Positions 54,573 through 63,699 of a DNA stretch of 64,000 nt are shown here, piece by piece. Each line of letters begins with the position of its first letter. Within the stretch, counting starts at the first letter, position 1. The notes beneath the pieces were generated by a model. The model made no database searches and was not told the origin of the DNA. It worked only from the letters and a program-made list of their open reading frames with translations. A program made the position numbers and the translations under genes. The stretch lies in contig MOWL01000088.1 of NCBI GenBank assembly GCA_002110485.1, forward strand, positions 1,550,001 through 1,614,000, written 5' to 3'. Source of the stretch: Emergomyces orientalis (lineage: Eukaryota; Ascomycota; Eurotiomycetes; Onygenales; Ajellomycetaceae).

Positions 54573-55565
54573 CTAGCTCTGCTGGAAAAGAAAATTTCTA
54601 ATCTTCAATAAACCTTCCTTGTCCCCGTCAATTGTCTCTGCTTTCTCCTTCTCAACCCAGCCCTGACTATATCCGCCTCCGAAGTCAATAACCCATAAAT
54701 CATTATTTACATCAATCAAAACATTAGCAGCTTTCGCATCACCCCAGATCACCCCACCCCGATGTAAATGATTCAACGTGGCAGTTAATTGACCTGCCCA
54801 TTTCTGCCGTAGAGTAAACGAGGCGTCGGACCGCAAGGCGGATTCTAATGTCATGTGTCGGCATTCGACCCAAGACAATAAGAGCCCTAAACATCGAGAG
54901 TTTTTGTCGTCCCGGACTAGACCCCACAGACGGGGAACTTGCAGCCTCCGGTCCACTCGCAGCTCTTCTATGCGTCTGTAGCTCTCCAGTTCGCGAAGAG
55001 CGCTTCGCTTCTCACCTGCACCCAGGGGCTTAAAGAAGCAGATCATGTTTCCATCCACAAGTACTTTCTCTGGGGGTGTGAGAAGTGCATTTTCCGGGCA
55101 AGCAGCGCAAATCTGTACTTGCGATGGATGGAATGAGAGCAATCGTACGCGGAATTCATAGTCGCCCAGATCGACTCCATCTAATCTTGGTGTTGGTGTA
55201 GCTTGAAAGTCCCGGAAAGGAGTGAGGGTGTTATTGGCAGCCCGAAGCGAATAATGAAAGGCTTCCATATTAAGATAGTCATGGAGTGTGAATAACTGGG
55301 ATTTCCCCAACGCCGACTCGGTGTCGCTGAATAACTGAAGGAATGGTTGTAGCGCCCAGTCTTGTAGGCCATCAGGGTCACCGTCTGTCTCAATAGCTTC
55401 AGCGAATCGAAGGTACTCCTCTAGGATAGCTGGAGAGTCACGGAAGTTGCCAGGCGATAAATATATATGGAAACATTTTCCTTTGCATCTTACGGTCATT
55501 TCCGACTCCTTCGTTTTTTCGTCGAACCAAAATTCCGTAACGGAATGCCGCGGCCACAGGCCCAT
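54573..55565 (-). CDS. Fungal kinase-like protein
   Basis: Frame of 330 residues from ATG 55,565; upstream codons in the same frame read PTYFCSRYLSST, as in relatives, so an earlier exon probably exists. Kinase features: ICFFKP (Lys179), RELESYRRI (Glu of helix C), LLLSWVECRHMTLES hinge, GGVIWGDAKAANVLID (271-285; Asp276, Asn281; HRD replaced by WGD) and VIDFGGGYSQGWV (292-304) with an intact DFG. The order and the 'GDAKAANVLI' wording are typical of a family common in Aspergillus-like fungi; substrate unknown. Convergent with the truncated kinase relative. Confidence 0.8.
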   Translation of the reverse strand: MGLWPRHSVTEFWFDEKTKESEMTVRCKGKCFHIYLSPGNFRDSPAILEEYLRFAEAIETDGDPDGLQDWALQPFLQLFSDTESALGKSQLFTLHDYLNMEAFHYSLRAANNTLTPFRDFQATPTPRLDGVDLGDYEFRVRLLSFHPSQVQICAACPENALLTPPEKVLVDGNMICFFKPLGAGEKRSALRELESYRRIEELRVDRRLQVPRLWGLVRDDKNSRCLGLLLSWVECRHMTLESALRSDASFTLRQKWAGQLTATLNHLHRGGVIWGDAKAANVLIDVNNDLWVIDFGGGYSQGWVEKEKAETIDGDKEGLLKIRNFLFQQS

Positions 55566-56033
55566 GGTCGACGAGAGATATCTTGAGCAGAAGTAGGTTG
55601 GCGGTGAATGAGAAAATCTTCAAGACGTGTTAGCACCATTGAGCACGAGTGGAAATGTGAACTTACTTATATTTCTAGCGTATTTCACCACTAACTTGGC
55701 CGCTTTGTACTACCACGCTAATTTAGTATGAGAGACTTTGTGTAAGACAAACAAGACAAACATCTAAAGTAGGTTCTCATACTAAATTAGTTTAGCTAGA
55801 CCACTTTGTTCCACCACACTAATTAAGTTCAAGATACTACTCGTTTGATCCCTTGACATGCTGGACCTCTGAGACAAACACGACAAACACGACAAAAGTA
55901 ACTTCCCAAATTAATGCTGTGGTATGTGATCGGTGAAATACGTTAGTTTCAACATATGTTTGCGGCATTAAGGTCAGCGACTCTGCTGCAGCCAATAGAT
56001 GGCTCTCGCTTCTATTTCCAGCCCGATTTTGGT
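55566..56033. other. Intergenic with MITE-like repeats
   Basis: Between the minus-strand kinase and the small Cys-rich gene; holds one or two MITE-like hairpins and no gene except a possible upstream exon of the kinase at 55,566-55,625. Confidence 0.6.
55681..55820. repeat. MITE-like hairpin, copy 1
   Basis: Outer words CTTGGCCGCTTTGTA and CTAATTTAGTATGAGA face TCTCATACTAAATTAG and CCACTTTG on the right. The centre reads AAGACAAACAAGACAAACA. The element at 60.7 kb has the same design. A second, more worn hairpin of the family follows to about 55,930 with GACAAACACGACAAACACG in its centre. Confidence 0.75.
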
Positions 56034-56040
56034 CTATAAA
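56034..56040 (+). promoter_or_regulatory. TATA box of the Cys-rich gene
   Basis: TATAAAA 80 bp before ATG 56,114. Confidence 0.6.
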
Positions 56041-56113
56041 ACCACTACTCCCCATGATCTGCATAATGCTCTCACATACTTTCTATTACTACAGTATTGA
56101 CTCGCCACGAAAT

Positions 56114-56425
56114 ATGTGCTATAGATACTGTAAGAAGTACCGGTGTGGACACAAGAATTGGGGAACACCTCAGTACTGCGAGCATGCCACCGTGAACCAA
56201 GCCACTGGCCGCCAGTCAATGTGCACCAAGGGAAGAACAACTGAAACGGTCGCTGACGCCGACCTCTGCGGGCAAAATGCCTGTTTTCTCGAAGATCTGA
56301 AACAAATTGGTTGGACATGTTGCCAGTGTGGAGAAACAGGAAACAAGATGGAGGGATGTATTGGACCGCCAGGCGGGGTAATGTCTTGTCCGCATTTTGT
56401 GTGTACTCGGTGCCGATATTCGTAA
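56114..56425 (+). CDS. Small Cys-rich protein, 103 residues
   Basis: Intronless frame from ATG 56,114; earlier in-frame ATGs are too close to the TATA box. It has no signal peptide. Cys and His are paired in zinc-binding style: CYRYCKKYRCGHKNW, CCQCGETGNKMEGC and CPHFVCTRC. About 13 Cys in 103 residues suggest two or three zinc sites. Small cytoplasmic or nuclear zinc-binding proteins of this kind are common but poorly studied in Eurotiomycetes. Family not identified. Confidence 0.65.
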   Translation: MCYRYCKKYRCGHKNWGTPQYCEHATVNQATGRQSMCTKGRTTETVADADLCGQNACFLEDLKQIGWTCCQCGETGNKMEGCIGPPGGVMSCPHFVCTRCRYS

Positions 56426-57689
56426 AGGTGAGATGACCTTATTTCGTTCGAACATAGCTATGTCTAGCACGGCATGGATGATGGTTTGAAGGTTCTCGAT
56501 CACAATATGCTTACTGCCATCATGGATATCAGGTAGCCAAATGCAACAGCCGACGCGGTAAAAGATATCTTCTCTCAGCTATCGGGCCCTAGGCTATCGC
56601 TTTCGAATTTGGTACAGGTGTGGAGGAACGTCCCATCAATGCACTGCAACTGGAATTTGGTCAAAACGCTGTGGGTGGAGGATCGATCTCAGTTGGCCAG
56701 CTTTTCCTAAACTTGTTATGTATTAGTAATCTTCATGGAGGCTGCTCAATAGCCTGCAGTCGCGGGTCGGCAGGCAAGTCCAGATCCCTTTTGTCCTTGG
56801 GAAGCTCACTGGGCAGATGATTGATTCTCTCATGCTACAATACGCACCAGGAGCTTGAGGCTGGTCCTTGGTGTAAATCTCTTTGTACGCGGCCCGTCCC
56901 GCTCACTGAATAAGCTTTGGTTGGCCAGTTGGTGGTTGGCGGATGGGACGTGATGTTGGCCCAGATTCTAACCTAGTAATAAATTTTATGGTTGTTGCTT
57001 GATTACATTCAGCAGTTCGACTAGGCTCCAGCCTTGGCGGGAGGTTCATTGGTTGATGTCTCAACACCTGACACATTGCCTTAGAGGAGGGCGAATGGCA
57101 CAGCAGAGGTCATATGATAGAATCATGAGTCACAAGCACAGTAGGCCCGAGCGCCCTAATAAATATCGACCCTAGTCTAGGGTATGTGATTGCATCCGCA
57201 GCGTTCGCCCCCAGCAGATTCGTGTTGGGTTTCAACGTGGTAATGAACCGTTGGTTCATAATTATGACTCGAGAGCCTCCATCCAGATCAGCCTAGTTGG
57301 CGGCCTTCGCGCTAGCTTGAGCTTGTAAACCAGGCCCTGAAAACTGAAAAGCGAGGACAACTCGCTATCAATCCTATTATTCTCCAATGGGAAAATGCAT
57401 GTAGCTTGGCCCATATGCTGCTTAAGAACATGTGCAGTGACAAACACCTGCCTACCAGTTCATTTTTTCCTGAGCTGTCTACTAATCAAAACGCCCAAAC
57501 GGCCAAACGATCATGGAGGACTCGCAATGGAGGCAATTGAACAATGCTGATATTTGCGGCTACAACCGAGGTGCTTCGCATAGCCCAGGTCGGCATATAC
57601 AACTGCGTCTGGATTTATAGGAGGGTTGGTTGCGTGGGTGCCAATCTTAAATTCACCAGCTTATCAGGCCGACGGAAGTTGAACATGCT
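56426..57689. other. Long intergenic region, nothing recognised
   Basis: About 1.26 kb with CpG present, several short frames without ATG and no repeat detected. Confidence 0.5.
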
Positions 57690-58870
57690 TCAGTTTAAAC
57701 GCCCAGTAATCTTATTCCCAGCAATATCACCCACCCTTGATTTTTTGGGGTTTCTGCTCAGAATCTGGGTCTCATCTTCCACATCTTTGTTTGCAGCAGC
57801 AAAGCTCCATTGCGCATCCTCGGTTTCATCAGTCACAGTTGAAACATCGGAATCATCTAAGGTAGCAGCTATGTCGGAGTTCGTCCGGTGCTGAGATGCA
57901 GAATGATATTGGGACTCAGTCTCTGAGAATCTTTCATTTGCCGCCCTAATAACTCCAGCCCTCTTTTCCTTTGCCCAATCTCGAGCATTTCTGTATGCCG
58001 CCGCTCCTTGCTGAAAAGTTTCCAAGTTACCAGTCATCCCCCAAGTATTGAGCTGAGTCATAATATACTCGGGACGGCTCTCTGGACCACTGGGCTTGGT
58101 GAGATGAGTGGTGTATAGCTTGAGTTGACCGCCATGATAAGTCGACGTAAGAGTATAGGCGTTGTTGTCGTAGGTTGATTCATGTTCTTGGTATGACCGA
58201 AGGGAATGCATTCCTCGGGCTCCTAGAGCGCCATCATAACAAGCCTGACGCGTAGCCACAGCCAGGGATCCGTCGGGGCCTTTCGCTTCTAAGAAGAAGT
58301 TTGGTGCCATTGGGAGGTCATCCTGCGTTGATGGAACAACATGGTTGCTCAATTCCTTGCGAATTTGACGATTGAGCTGTTCAGGACGAGCGCCATAGAA
58401 GTGATCTGGTTTGGCTGAAGCCAGTGTGCCATCAGTTAAGGGAGCAAGATTTCCAAATGGATAATCCCCCCCGACACATTTTGGGTCACTGATATCGCCG
58501 TCAAGAATTGGAACTATTGAAACTGTAACTGGCTTCTCTTTGGATGCATATGCATCCGCTTCTCTGAAATTTTCAAAGCGCTTTTCAGAGAACTTCGAGG
58601 GAGAAAGGGAAGTTCGCGATCGTGCCAACATTTCATTGATCTCCATCCAGTTATTCGGTTTTGATGGCTTCTCGCCGTCTGGATACCTATACTCCGGTGG
58701 ATAGACTCTATGGTCAATTAAATTCTGCTGGAAGTTTGAGATATTGGAAGATATGATTATGACTTTTGAGGGTAGATCATGCCATATTGAAGACAGCGAA
58801 GGCAGGCACGTCGACACATTAGGATCAGAAGATGGAAGAGTAACGAGAGAAGTACTTGAAGGATATCGAT
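57690..58870 (-). CDS. DUF7924-type PD-(D/E)XK-like protein
   Basis: The open frame runs from about 58,870 to 57,690 (about 390 codons) but no ATG stands at its start, so a 5' exon is missing from my model. Family words are clear: PPEYRYPDGEKPSKPNNW, RTSLSPSKFSEKRFENF, FGNLAPLTDG, KPDHFYGARPEQL, PNFFLEAKGPDGS, RQACYDGALGARGMHSL and AYTLTSTYHGGQLKLY. The pair KPD...LEAKG gives Asp and Glu-x-Lys spaced as in restriction-type nucleases, with a following Gln (RQACYD). Nuclease activity has not been shown for this family as far as I know. The C-terminal 90 residues are variable. Neighbours are orphan genes. Confidence 0.8.
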
Positions 58871-58966
58871 GTTATGTGTTGAAGTCAAAGATTAAGTTCG
58901 AAAAGAGGTAGTAATAAGTGGTTATCCAGATCAATGTCATTTATGCTATTCAACTGTGGATAAGAG

Positions 58967-60008
58967 TCAATCTCTTAAGAGAGCTTCTTCTGTGACGTAT
59001 TCCTCTGGCACTAAAATCTCTGGTTCTCCCAAACCGAGAAAATTTGAGATGTTAAATCCATCGTCGTAGCCAATCGTAATTACAAAGAAAGCATCCGCCT
59101 TGCGCTCTGGCAGGTACATAGAAAGACAGTTTGTCACCTCTAGCCCTCCGGTCTCCTTCTCCTTTTTCCATAAATTACTTCTCTTCAGCCCGGTACAAAA
59201 TGGTTCGGGGAGCTTTTCAATCTTATCGCGCGTCGTAAACGAGAAGGGGCAGTAATTACCCTGTCCTGGAAATTCTAGGTTATCTCGACAATGTCAACAC
59301 AGGGGCGACACTCCATTAGGTGATTTCACAGACCTGGAACCTGCTGTGATCGTAACTGGACACGTTTCGATGGTCGCTCATCTGTAGCTTGATATTCGCT
59401 CCGCTTCTTGTTCGCTCTCCGTCGCTGACCAATATGGACCGCATCGGAAAGTAAGTTACCTAACGGTGGTATTTGGCTAGCCGGTATATTCGAGGGTATT
59501 TCTACAGAATGAATATTCAGCGTCATGTACAGCACATTATGAGGACCGTCTTGCTTACGCCTGCCACTCTGCGCCATCTCTAGCTGAACCTCTGCCTTTT
59601 CTGTAGCTAAATATTCCGCCTGCACTGTCGGTAGTGGTTCTGTCTTGTTTTCACAGGGGTTTGAAGCAGGGGGAAATTGTTGCAAATCTGATTTAAGTCA
59701 GTCGTCTCTAATATTGAGCTGCATATTTCAAGTTAAAAAGTGGCCATGGATTCGTTACTTACTCCCGTTACGCATGCCTTCCCAGGCTGATTTTCCTTGT
59801 ATAGTGTTCGTTTCGGTTGTATCGCACCATTGAATCTCGAGTTCATGGTAGCCTGAATTTCATTTAGCTTTGTGATACATGAATTTGTGCAAGAAAGCTG
59901 CTTACTGTTGAGGAAGGATATTGTATTTGGACGTCTGGGCGCGTTTGCCATTACCTTCCTTATCTGCTCTCGTGCGACCCAGTTGCGAGGAAGTTCTTGC
60001 ACCGTCAT
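58967..60008 (-). CDS. Orphan protein, 281 residues, four exons
   Basis: ATG 60,008; exons 60,008-59,906, 59,852-59,763, 59,687-59,334 and 59,265-58,967; introns 53, 75 and 68 nt with GTAAGC, GTAAGT and GTCTGT donors; frames agree through all joins. TATA box 103 bp upstream. The protein begins TVQELPRNWVAREQIRKV, includes a basic patch (GQRRRANKKR, ERPSKRVQL) that may be a nuclear signal, and ends with a conserved-looking beta/alpha part (CLSMYLPERKADAFFVITIG, FNISNFLGLGEPEILVP). No family recognised. Confidence 0.7.
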
Positions 60009-60110
60009 ATGCTGGGGAAGATGTGTAGAAATCCGTCCCAGTCCACCACGGCTTGCCTCTACACCCAAGAGATGATGGAGTGACAGAAGCAAAGTGAGAG
60101 GAGGCCCAGT

Positions 60111-60118
60111 TTTATATA
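60111..60118 (-). promoter_or_regulatory. TATA box of the four-exon gene
   Basis: GGTATATAAA on the minus strand about 103 bp before ATG 60,008, followed by a CT-rich leader. Confidence 0.6.
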
Positions 60119-60984
60119 CCTTCAAGCCCCCCCCCCCCCAGTCTACGCTAGTGGTACCCCTTGAGACAGATTTGGAGCGATCGTGAGAGACCGCACCGTT
60201 TATGGGATTTGCTGGCCAACGAGATAGGGATGTATAGAGCCAGCCCGGGCTGGCCCGGAGAGATAGAAACTGTGCCTACAATACAGAACGTCCTCCACGC
60301 TTCCCGTTGATGTGCAGCTAGAATTGGGATTTACAAAAGAACACACCATAATATTCAGCGTTATTCCAGCAGTGTTGTCATTAGATACAGTTACCGAGAG
60401 AGAAATATGAAAAATAAATATGAGAAAAACAAATTCATCTCATGCCACCGCCTGCTTGGATACTCGACGAATAATCGCCACGATCTTGACTCCACGATCT
60501 TGAAAGCCAGCAGAGGCAGAATCTGGTGGACACCTCGTTTGCAATCAAACCACCGGTGGTCATAGTGAGCATATGTTCCGAGAGTTTTTATGTTAAGATC
60601 TTTTCTGTCATAGACCTTTTCCTTTGGAGGGTTTTTTTCTATATGTTATAATTTTGGCGACGATAATGTATTTCATCACGAACTTGGCCACTTTGTATCA
60701 CTAGGCTAATTTAGTATGAGAAGGGGTACCTTTTCGTGTTTGTCTTGTTTGTCTTAAAGGTACTTTTCCCTACTAAGTTAGCCTAGTGGTGCAAAGTGGC
60801 CAAGGTCATGGTGTAATAATAACTACTTCGTTCTCCGTACTTCACCACTTTTTGGATGTGTCTGTCTTGTTCGTCTCGGAGGTAATTTACCATACTTAAA
60901 TCAGTGCAGTGGCACAAAATGTGTTCCAGAATGTGGTTGTCTCAGCAAATTGTTAAATACAGTTAGAACGCGACCAACCTGCAT
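60119..60984. other. Intergenic with MITE-like hairpins
   Basis: Starts with a run of 11-12 C (about 60,128) and holds the better-preserved MITE-like element (60,667-60,820) and a worn relative to about 60,930. No gene. Confidence 0.6.
60667..60820. repeat. MITE-like hairpin, copy 2, about 48-bp terminal inverted repeats
   Basis: CTTGGCCACTTTGTATCACT (60,683) pairs with the complement of AGTGGTGCAAAGTGGCCAAG (right end 60,804), and GGCTAATTTAGTATGAGAA pairs with the other arm. The centre is TGTTTGTCTTGTTTGTCTT, the complement of the centre at 55.75 kb. Non-autonomous DNA transposons have this form. Confidence 0.85.
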
Positions 60985-61630
60985 CTAATATGCCCAAGGT
61001 TCACGACCATATGTCATAACAGCAATCCTACGCCAGTGCAATTTCACCCCTTTATCATCGCAGATAGCCCCCAGCTCGGCTGTGTTATCTTCAGAAATAT
61101 CCCTCTGTTCTGCTCTGGAATACGTGCAGGAACCAATATTCGAGACAATAGTAATGAATTTTAGCGCCCATGCGTCTGTACCCTCGACAGGCTTCTGCTT
61201 GGTATAATTGACCAGCACTTTTATAAGATTTTCTCCGTTGACCGACTCAGCGTCTCTCACTTTGAGGCATTCCAGTGTCACAGGCAAAACTGGTGTTGGA
61301 AATGTGAGCAGACAATGCGCCGGCAACTGAAGTGTTACAATCTTTCTTAGACTGGAAAAATCAAGAGGTTTTCTGTCCACACGATTTATAATATGACCAA
61401 AATCACTTTTGAAAGAGCGGAGGCAAAAGGAGTGGAGATTAGGCAATTTGGATAGCAGGTGCGAGATGATTTGATTCCCAGTTGACCTCCTCAAAAAATG
61501 CTTGCAACAAAAGCAGCAGTGAGTTATGCTCGACGCCCATGCGGCTGCCAACCCCCCCGGCTTTTCTTCTGACAGCAAGACTTCTGTACCTTTCCTTGCT
61601 GAGGCTCCTTGAGAACATTTAAAATTTTCA
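60985..61630 (-). pseudogene. 3' part of an F-box/LRR-like gene
   Basis: A frame of about 200 codons ends at 60,985 and has no ATG in its own frame. Leucine-rich-repeat-like segments are visible: LSKLPNLHSFCLRSFKSDF, SLRKIVTLQLPAHCLLTF and PVTLECLKVRDAES, as in the C-terminal part of fungal F-box-like proteins. The N-terminal F-box itself is not seen upstream, so either a spliced 5' part is missed or this is a truncated gene. The right-hand end is close to the inverted-repeat breakpoint (61,776). Confidence 0.4.
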
Positions 61631-61759
61631 ACTATAAGCAGATTCTGCTTTAAGCTTTAATTTAGGCTGGATCACTTTCCAAAACAGGCAAAGGCTCTGC
61701 GTAGTAATTTTCTCTACTACATTGTAATTTACAACAAACAAATTTTCATCTATTCACTC

Positions 61760-62149
61760 TTATTCTTGAGTTTTTCTTGTATAATCCCCTTCTCTTCTCT
61801 GGATTTTGGATATTTTGTGTAGCTCTCGCATGTTGTTCGGGATGGAGGGGGGTAATGCTTCTCCTGTTGCTGTAAGAGTGTGTCTTTCCGGGGCTCTACC
61901 GGATATGGCACTCACTATATCTTTGTCTGGTGGTGGAAAGTGGCTGCTTGAAGCATCAGATTTGTTAAAATTAATCGTAAAGTACCGATTATCTTCATGG
62001 ATGAGAAGGTAGACACCTTTGCAGCGACAGTCATCGAAGTAGCTGCGCAGCATACGTTGGAGTGTGCCTCTCCGTCGATAACGCATCTGCATGAGGCTAC
62101 TGTGCGCAGTCCATGGCTTCTTGACACGTTTTGAGTTTGATGGTTGCAT
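61760..62149 (-). CDS. MADS-like putative DNA-binding protein, 129 residues
   Basis: ATG 62,149 to stop at 61,760, no intron. The first half reads RYRRRGTLQRMLRSYFDDC then GVYLLIHEDNRYFTI and HFPPPDKDI, which recalls the fungal MADS/SRF-like small proteins (basic start, K/R-T-L, Cys, hydrophobic strand, R-Y-(F/Y)-T, PP). The similarity is by eye and remote. It lies fully in the right copy of the 1-kb inverted repeat; its mutated copy at 23.6 kb lost the start codon. The repeat breaks within its last codons, so the C-terminus may have been acquired at the junction. Confidence 0.55.
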   Translation of the reverse strand: MQPSNSKRVKKPWTAHSSLMQMRYRRRGTLQRMLRSYFDDCRCKGVYLLIHEDNRYFTINFNKSDASSSHFPPPDKDIVSAISGRAPERHTLTATGEALPPSIPNNMRELHKISKIQRREGDYTRKTQE

Positions 62150-62499
62150 AATGTAGGATTTGATTCCAATGAAGTCGAGGATCTGGGACTTGAGAGTTAT
62201 CTCTTGGCATTATGGGAAGAGATCTCAATTTATAGCTACGAGTGAGTGTTGTCTAGAAATATGGTGGCCTGTCTTTATTGAGCCAAAAGTCGCTTTTAAA
62301 AGTGTACTTCTGTCGAACGTCATTTCAAGCGATCAGTCGTTTTGCTGCGGCGCTTGCATGCTTGGACCACGATTTGCGATCCGAAACCGTGGCCCACACC
62401 ATTTGACTCGCTATGATAAGTTTTGCCTCAAGACCTCCTCAATGATCGGTGGCGCTCAATTTTCGCGATTTCAGGGAATGATGTGAGAAGAACATTCAC

Positions 62500-62740
62500 C
62501 ATAAATTGACATCAAAACAGATGAAAGAAACACTGGGAGTCAACATCCGAATGCAATGGGTGCCAGCTCATTGTGGCATCTTCCGGAATAAAGTCGCCGA
62601 CCAGATTGCAAAACGGTCAATCAGCCCACACCTGACGCATCATTTTCAGAAACCAGTACCCCCCGTGGCTTGCAAAAAAAAAAAAAAGGCTTGCAAGAAA
62701 AGCAGCAGCGCGACTGAAATGTCCTGGGACAAAAAATGAC
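62500..62740 (+). pseudogene. LINE RNase H C-terminal fragment
   Basis: The frame reads MQWVPAHCGIFRNKVADQIA, the His...Asn...Asp end of a Tad-type RNase H, then runs into the TTGCAA array (CKKKKKACKKSSS). The same fragment is present, mutated, in the left inverted-repeat copy. It is a relic and not a gene. Confidence 0.7.
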
Positions 62741-62780
62741 TTGCAACAAAAAGTGGCTTGCAAGAAAAGCAGCAGTGCGA
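62668..62780. repeat. TTGCAA-type short tandem repeat, right copy
   Basis: Units such as GACTTGCAACAAAAAGTG and GGCTTGCAAGAAAAGCAGC after a run of 14 A. It matches the array at 22,846-23,045 in the opposite orientation. Confidence 0.85.
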
Positions 62781-63436
62781 CATCTCCCTCCGTCAGCGCT
62801 GACGTAATCCACGTGACGTAACTACTTCATCGACATTCAGTAAACTGGCAGCAGCTCCAAACCTCCATGCTCCTGCATATCATTCAATGTCATCTTGGCA
62901 TGCACTTCGTACCCCCCAGGGACCCTTTTTATATTTCGTCGAGGAGATGGAATGGCGACAAACCGATCGGAGCTGTAAGACAAGTCGGTGGGACTCATTG
63001 GCTCATTGATTATGATTGGGTCTTCTGTGAGGAGTGAGTGAGGTGTGAGAAATGTTTTTCACCGAACAGGTGCTGAGCCTTACCACCAGAACCTGAGTAT
63101 TTCCACAGCTTTTCTTGTAAATCTATCTGTCCTACCACCTCATACATCTCATGCCCGTTTCGCTTAGATCAATAAATGAACACAAACCAAGAAAATACCA
63201 AACCATAGTTGTAGAGGAGATAGACCCCAGGCTGGAATGTGAATCTCAATAGTGCTTCTGGGCCAGAATGAAATATGAAAAGGAAACAAAATCAAATGAG
63301 AGATACAGAAGACACAGCAAACAAATAAGGCAGGCAAATTGACAAATTAGACCCAAAAACGACAATATTGTATAGTTACACTAATGGAAGTTCTATCCAA
63401 TAGACTTTACATCTTGCATTCACCTGCTCTGCGCAA
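62781..63436. other. Intergenic, nothing recognised
   Basis: Unique sequence beyond the inverted repeat; starts with a GC-containing stretch GTCAGCGCTGACG, a short palindrome. Confidence 0.5.
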
Positions 63437-63520
63437 TCTCTTTGTTCTCTATGCTCTCTTTGTTCTTCTTGCTCTCTTTGTTCTGTTTGCTCTCTTTGTT
63501 CTCTTTTACTTTCTATGTTT
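63437..63520. repeat. CTCTTTGTTCT short tandem repeat
   Basis: About five imperfect units of 15-18 bp carrying CTCTTTGTTCT, probably in the 5' region of the gene at the window end. Confidence 0.8.
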
Positions 63521-63699
63521 GATTTCGTCATTTCATTTCACTTGGCTTTTCCATCGTCGTCACTGTATCTATCCTGGTCAGCACCCACACTTGGATATTC
63601 CAGTTCAGATACAAATGCCCTGGAATATCTCCCCAAACGGTATTTCAAAGACAACACTCAGACCTCTCTTTCTAGCCACTCAGCCAGGTAAATAGGAAA

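Larger units (their letters stand above)
61776..62780 (+). repeat. Right copy of the 1-kb inverted repeat, intact
   Basis: Aligns with the reverse complement of 22,846-23,974. It keeps CpG (GATCGGTGGCGCTCAATTTT against GATCAGTGATGCTTAATTTT on the left). It contains the MADS-like gene, its upstream region, a piece of LINE RNase H and the TTGCAA-type array. Confidence 0.92.

Noticed and set aside
60119..60140. Run of C as a telomeric or origin signal
   Set aside because: A plain homopolymer with no telomere-type repeat around it.
23975..61775. The whole 37.8-kb block as an intact Starship element
   Set aside because: The only DUF3435 captain is dead and lies outside the block, no short target duplications were found at the ends, and the flanks are inverted gene-bearing repeats. 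A link to a Starship remains possible but is not shown.
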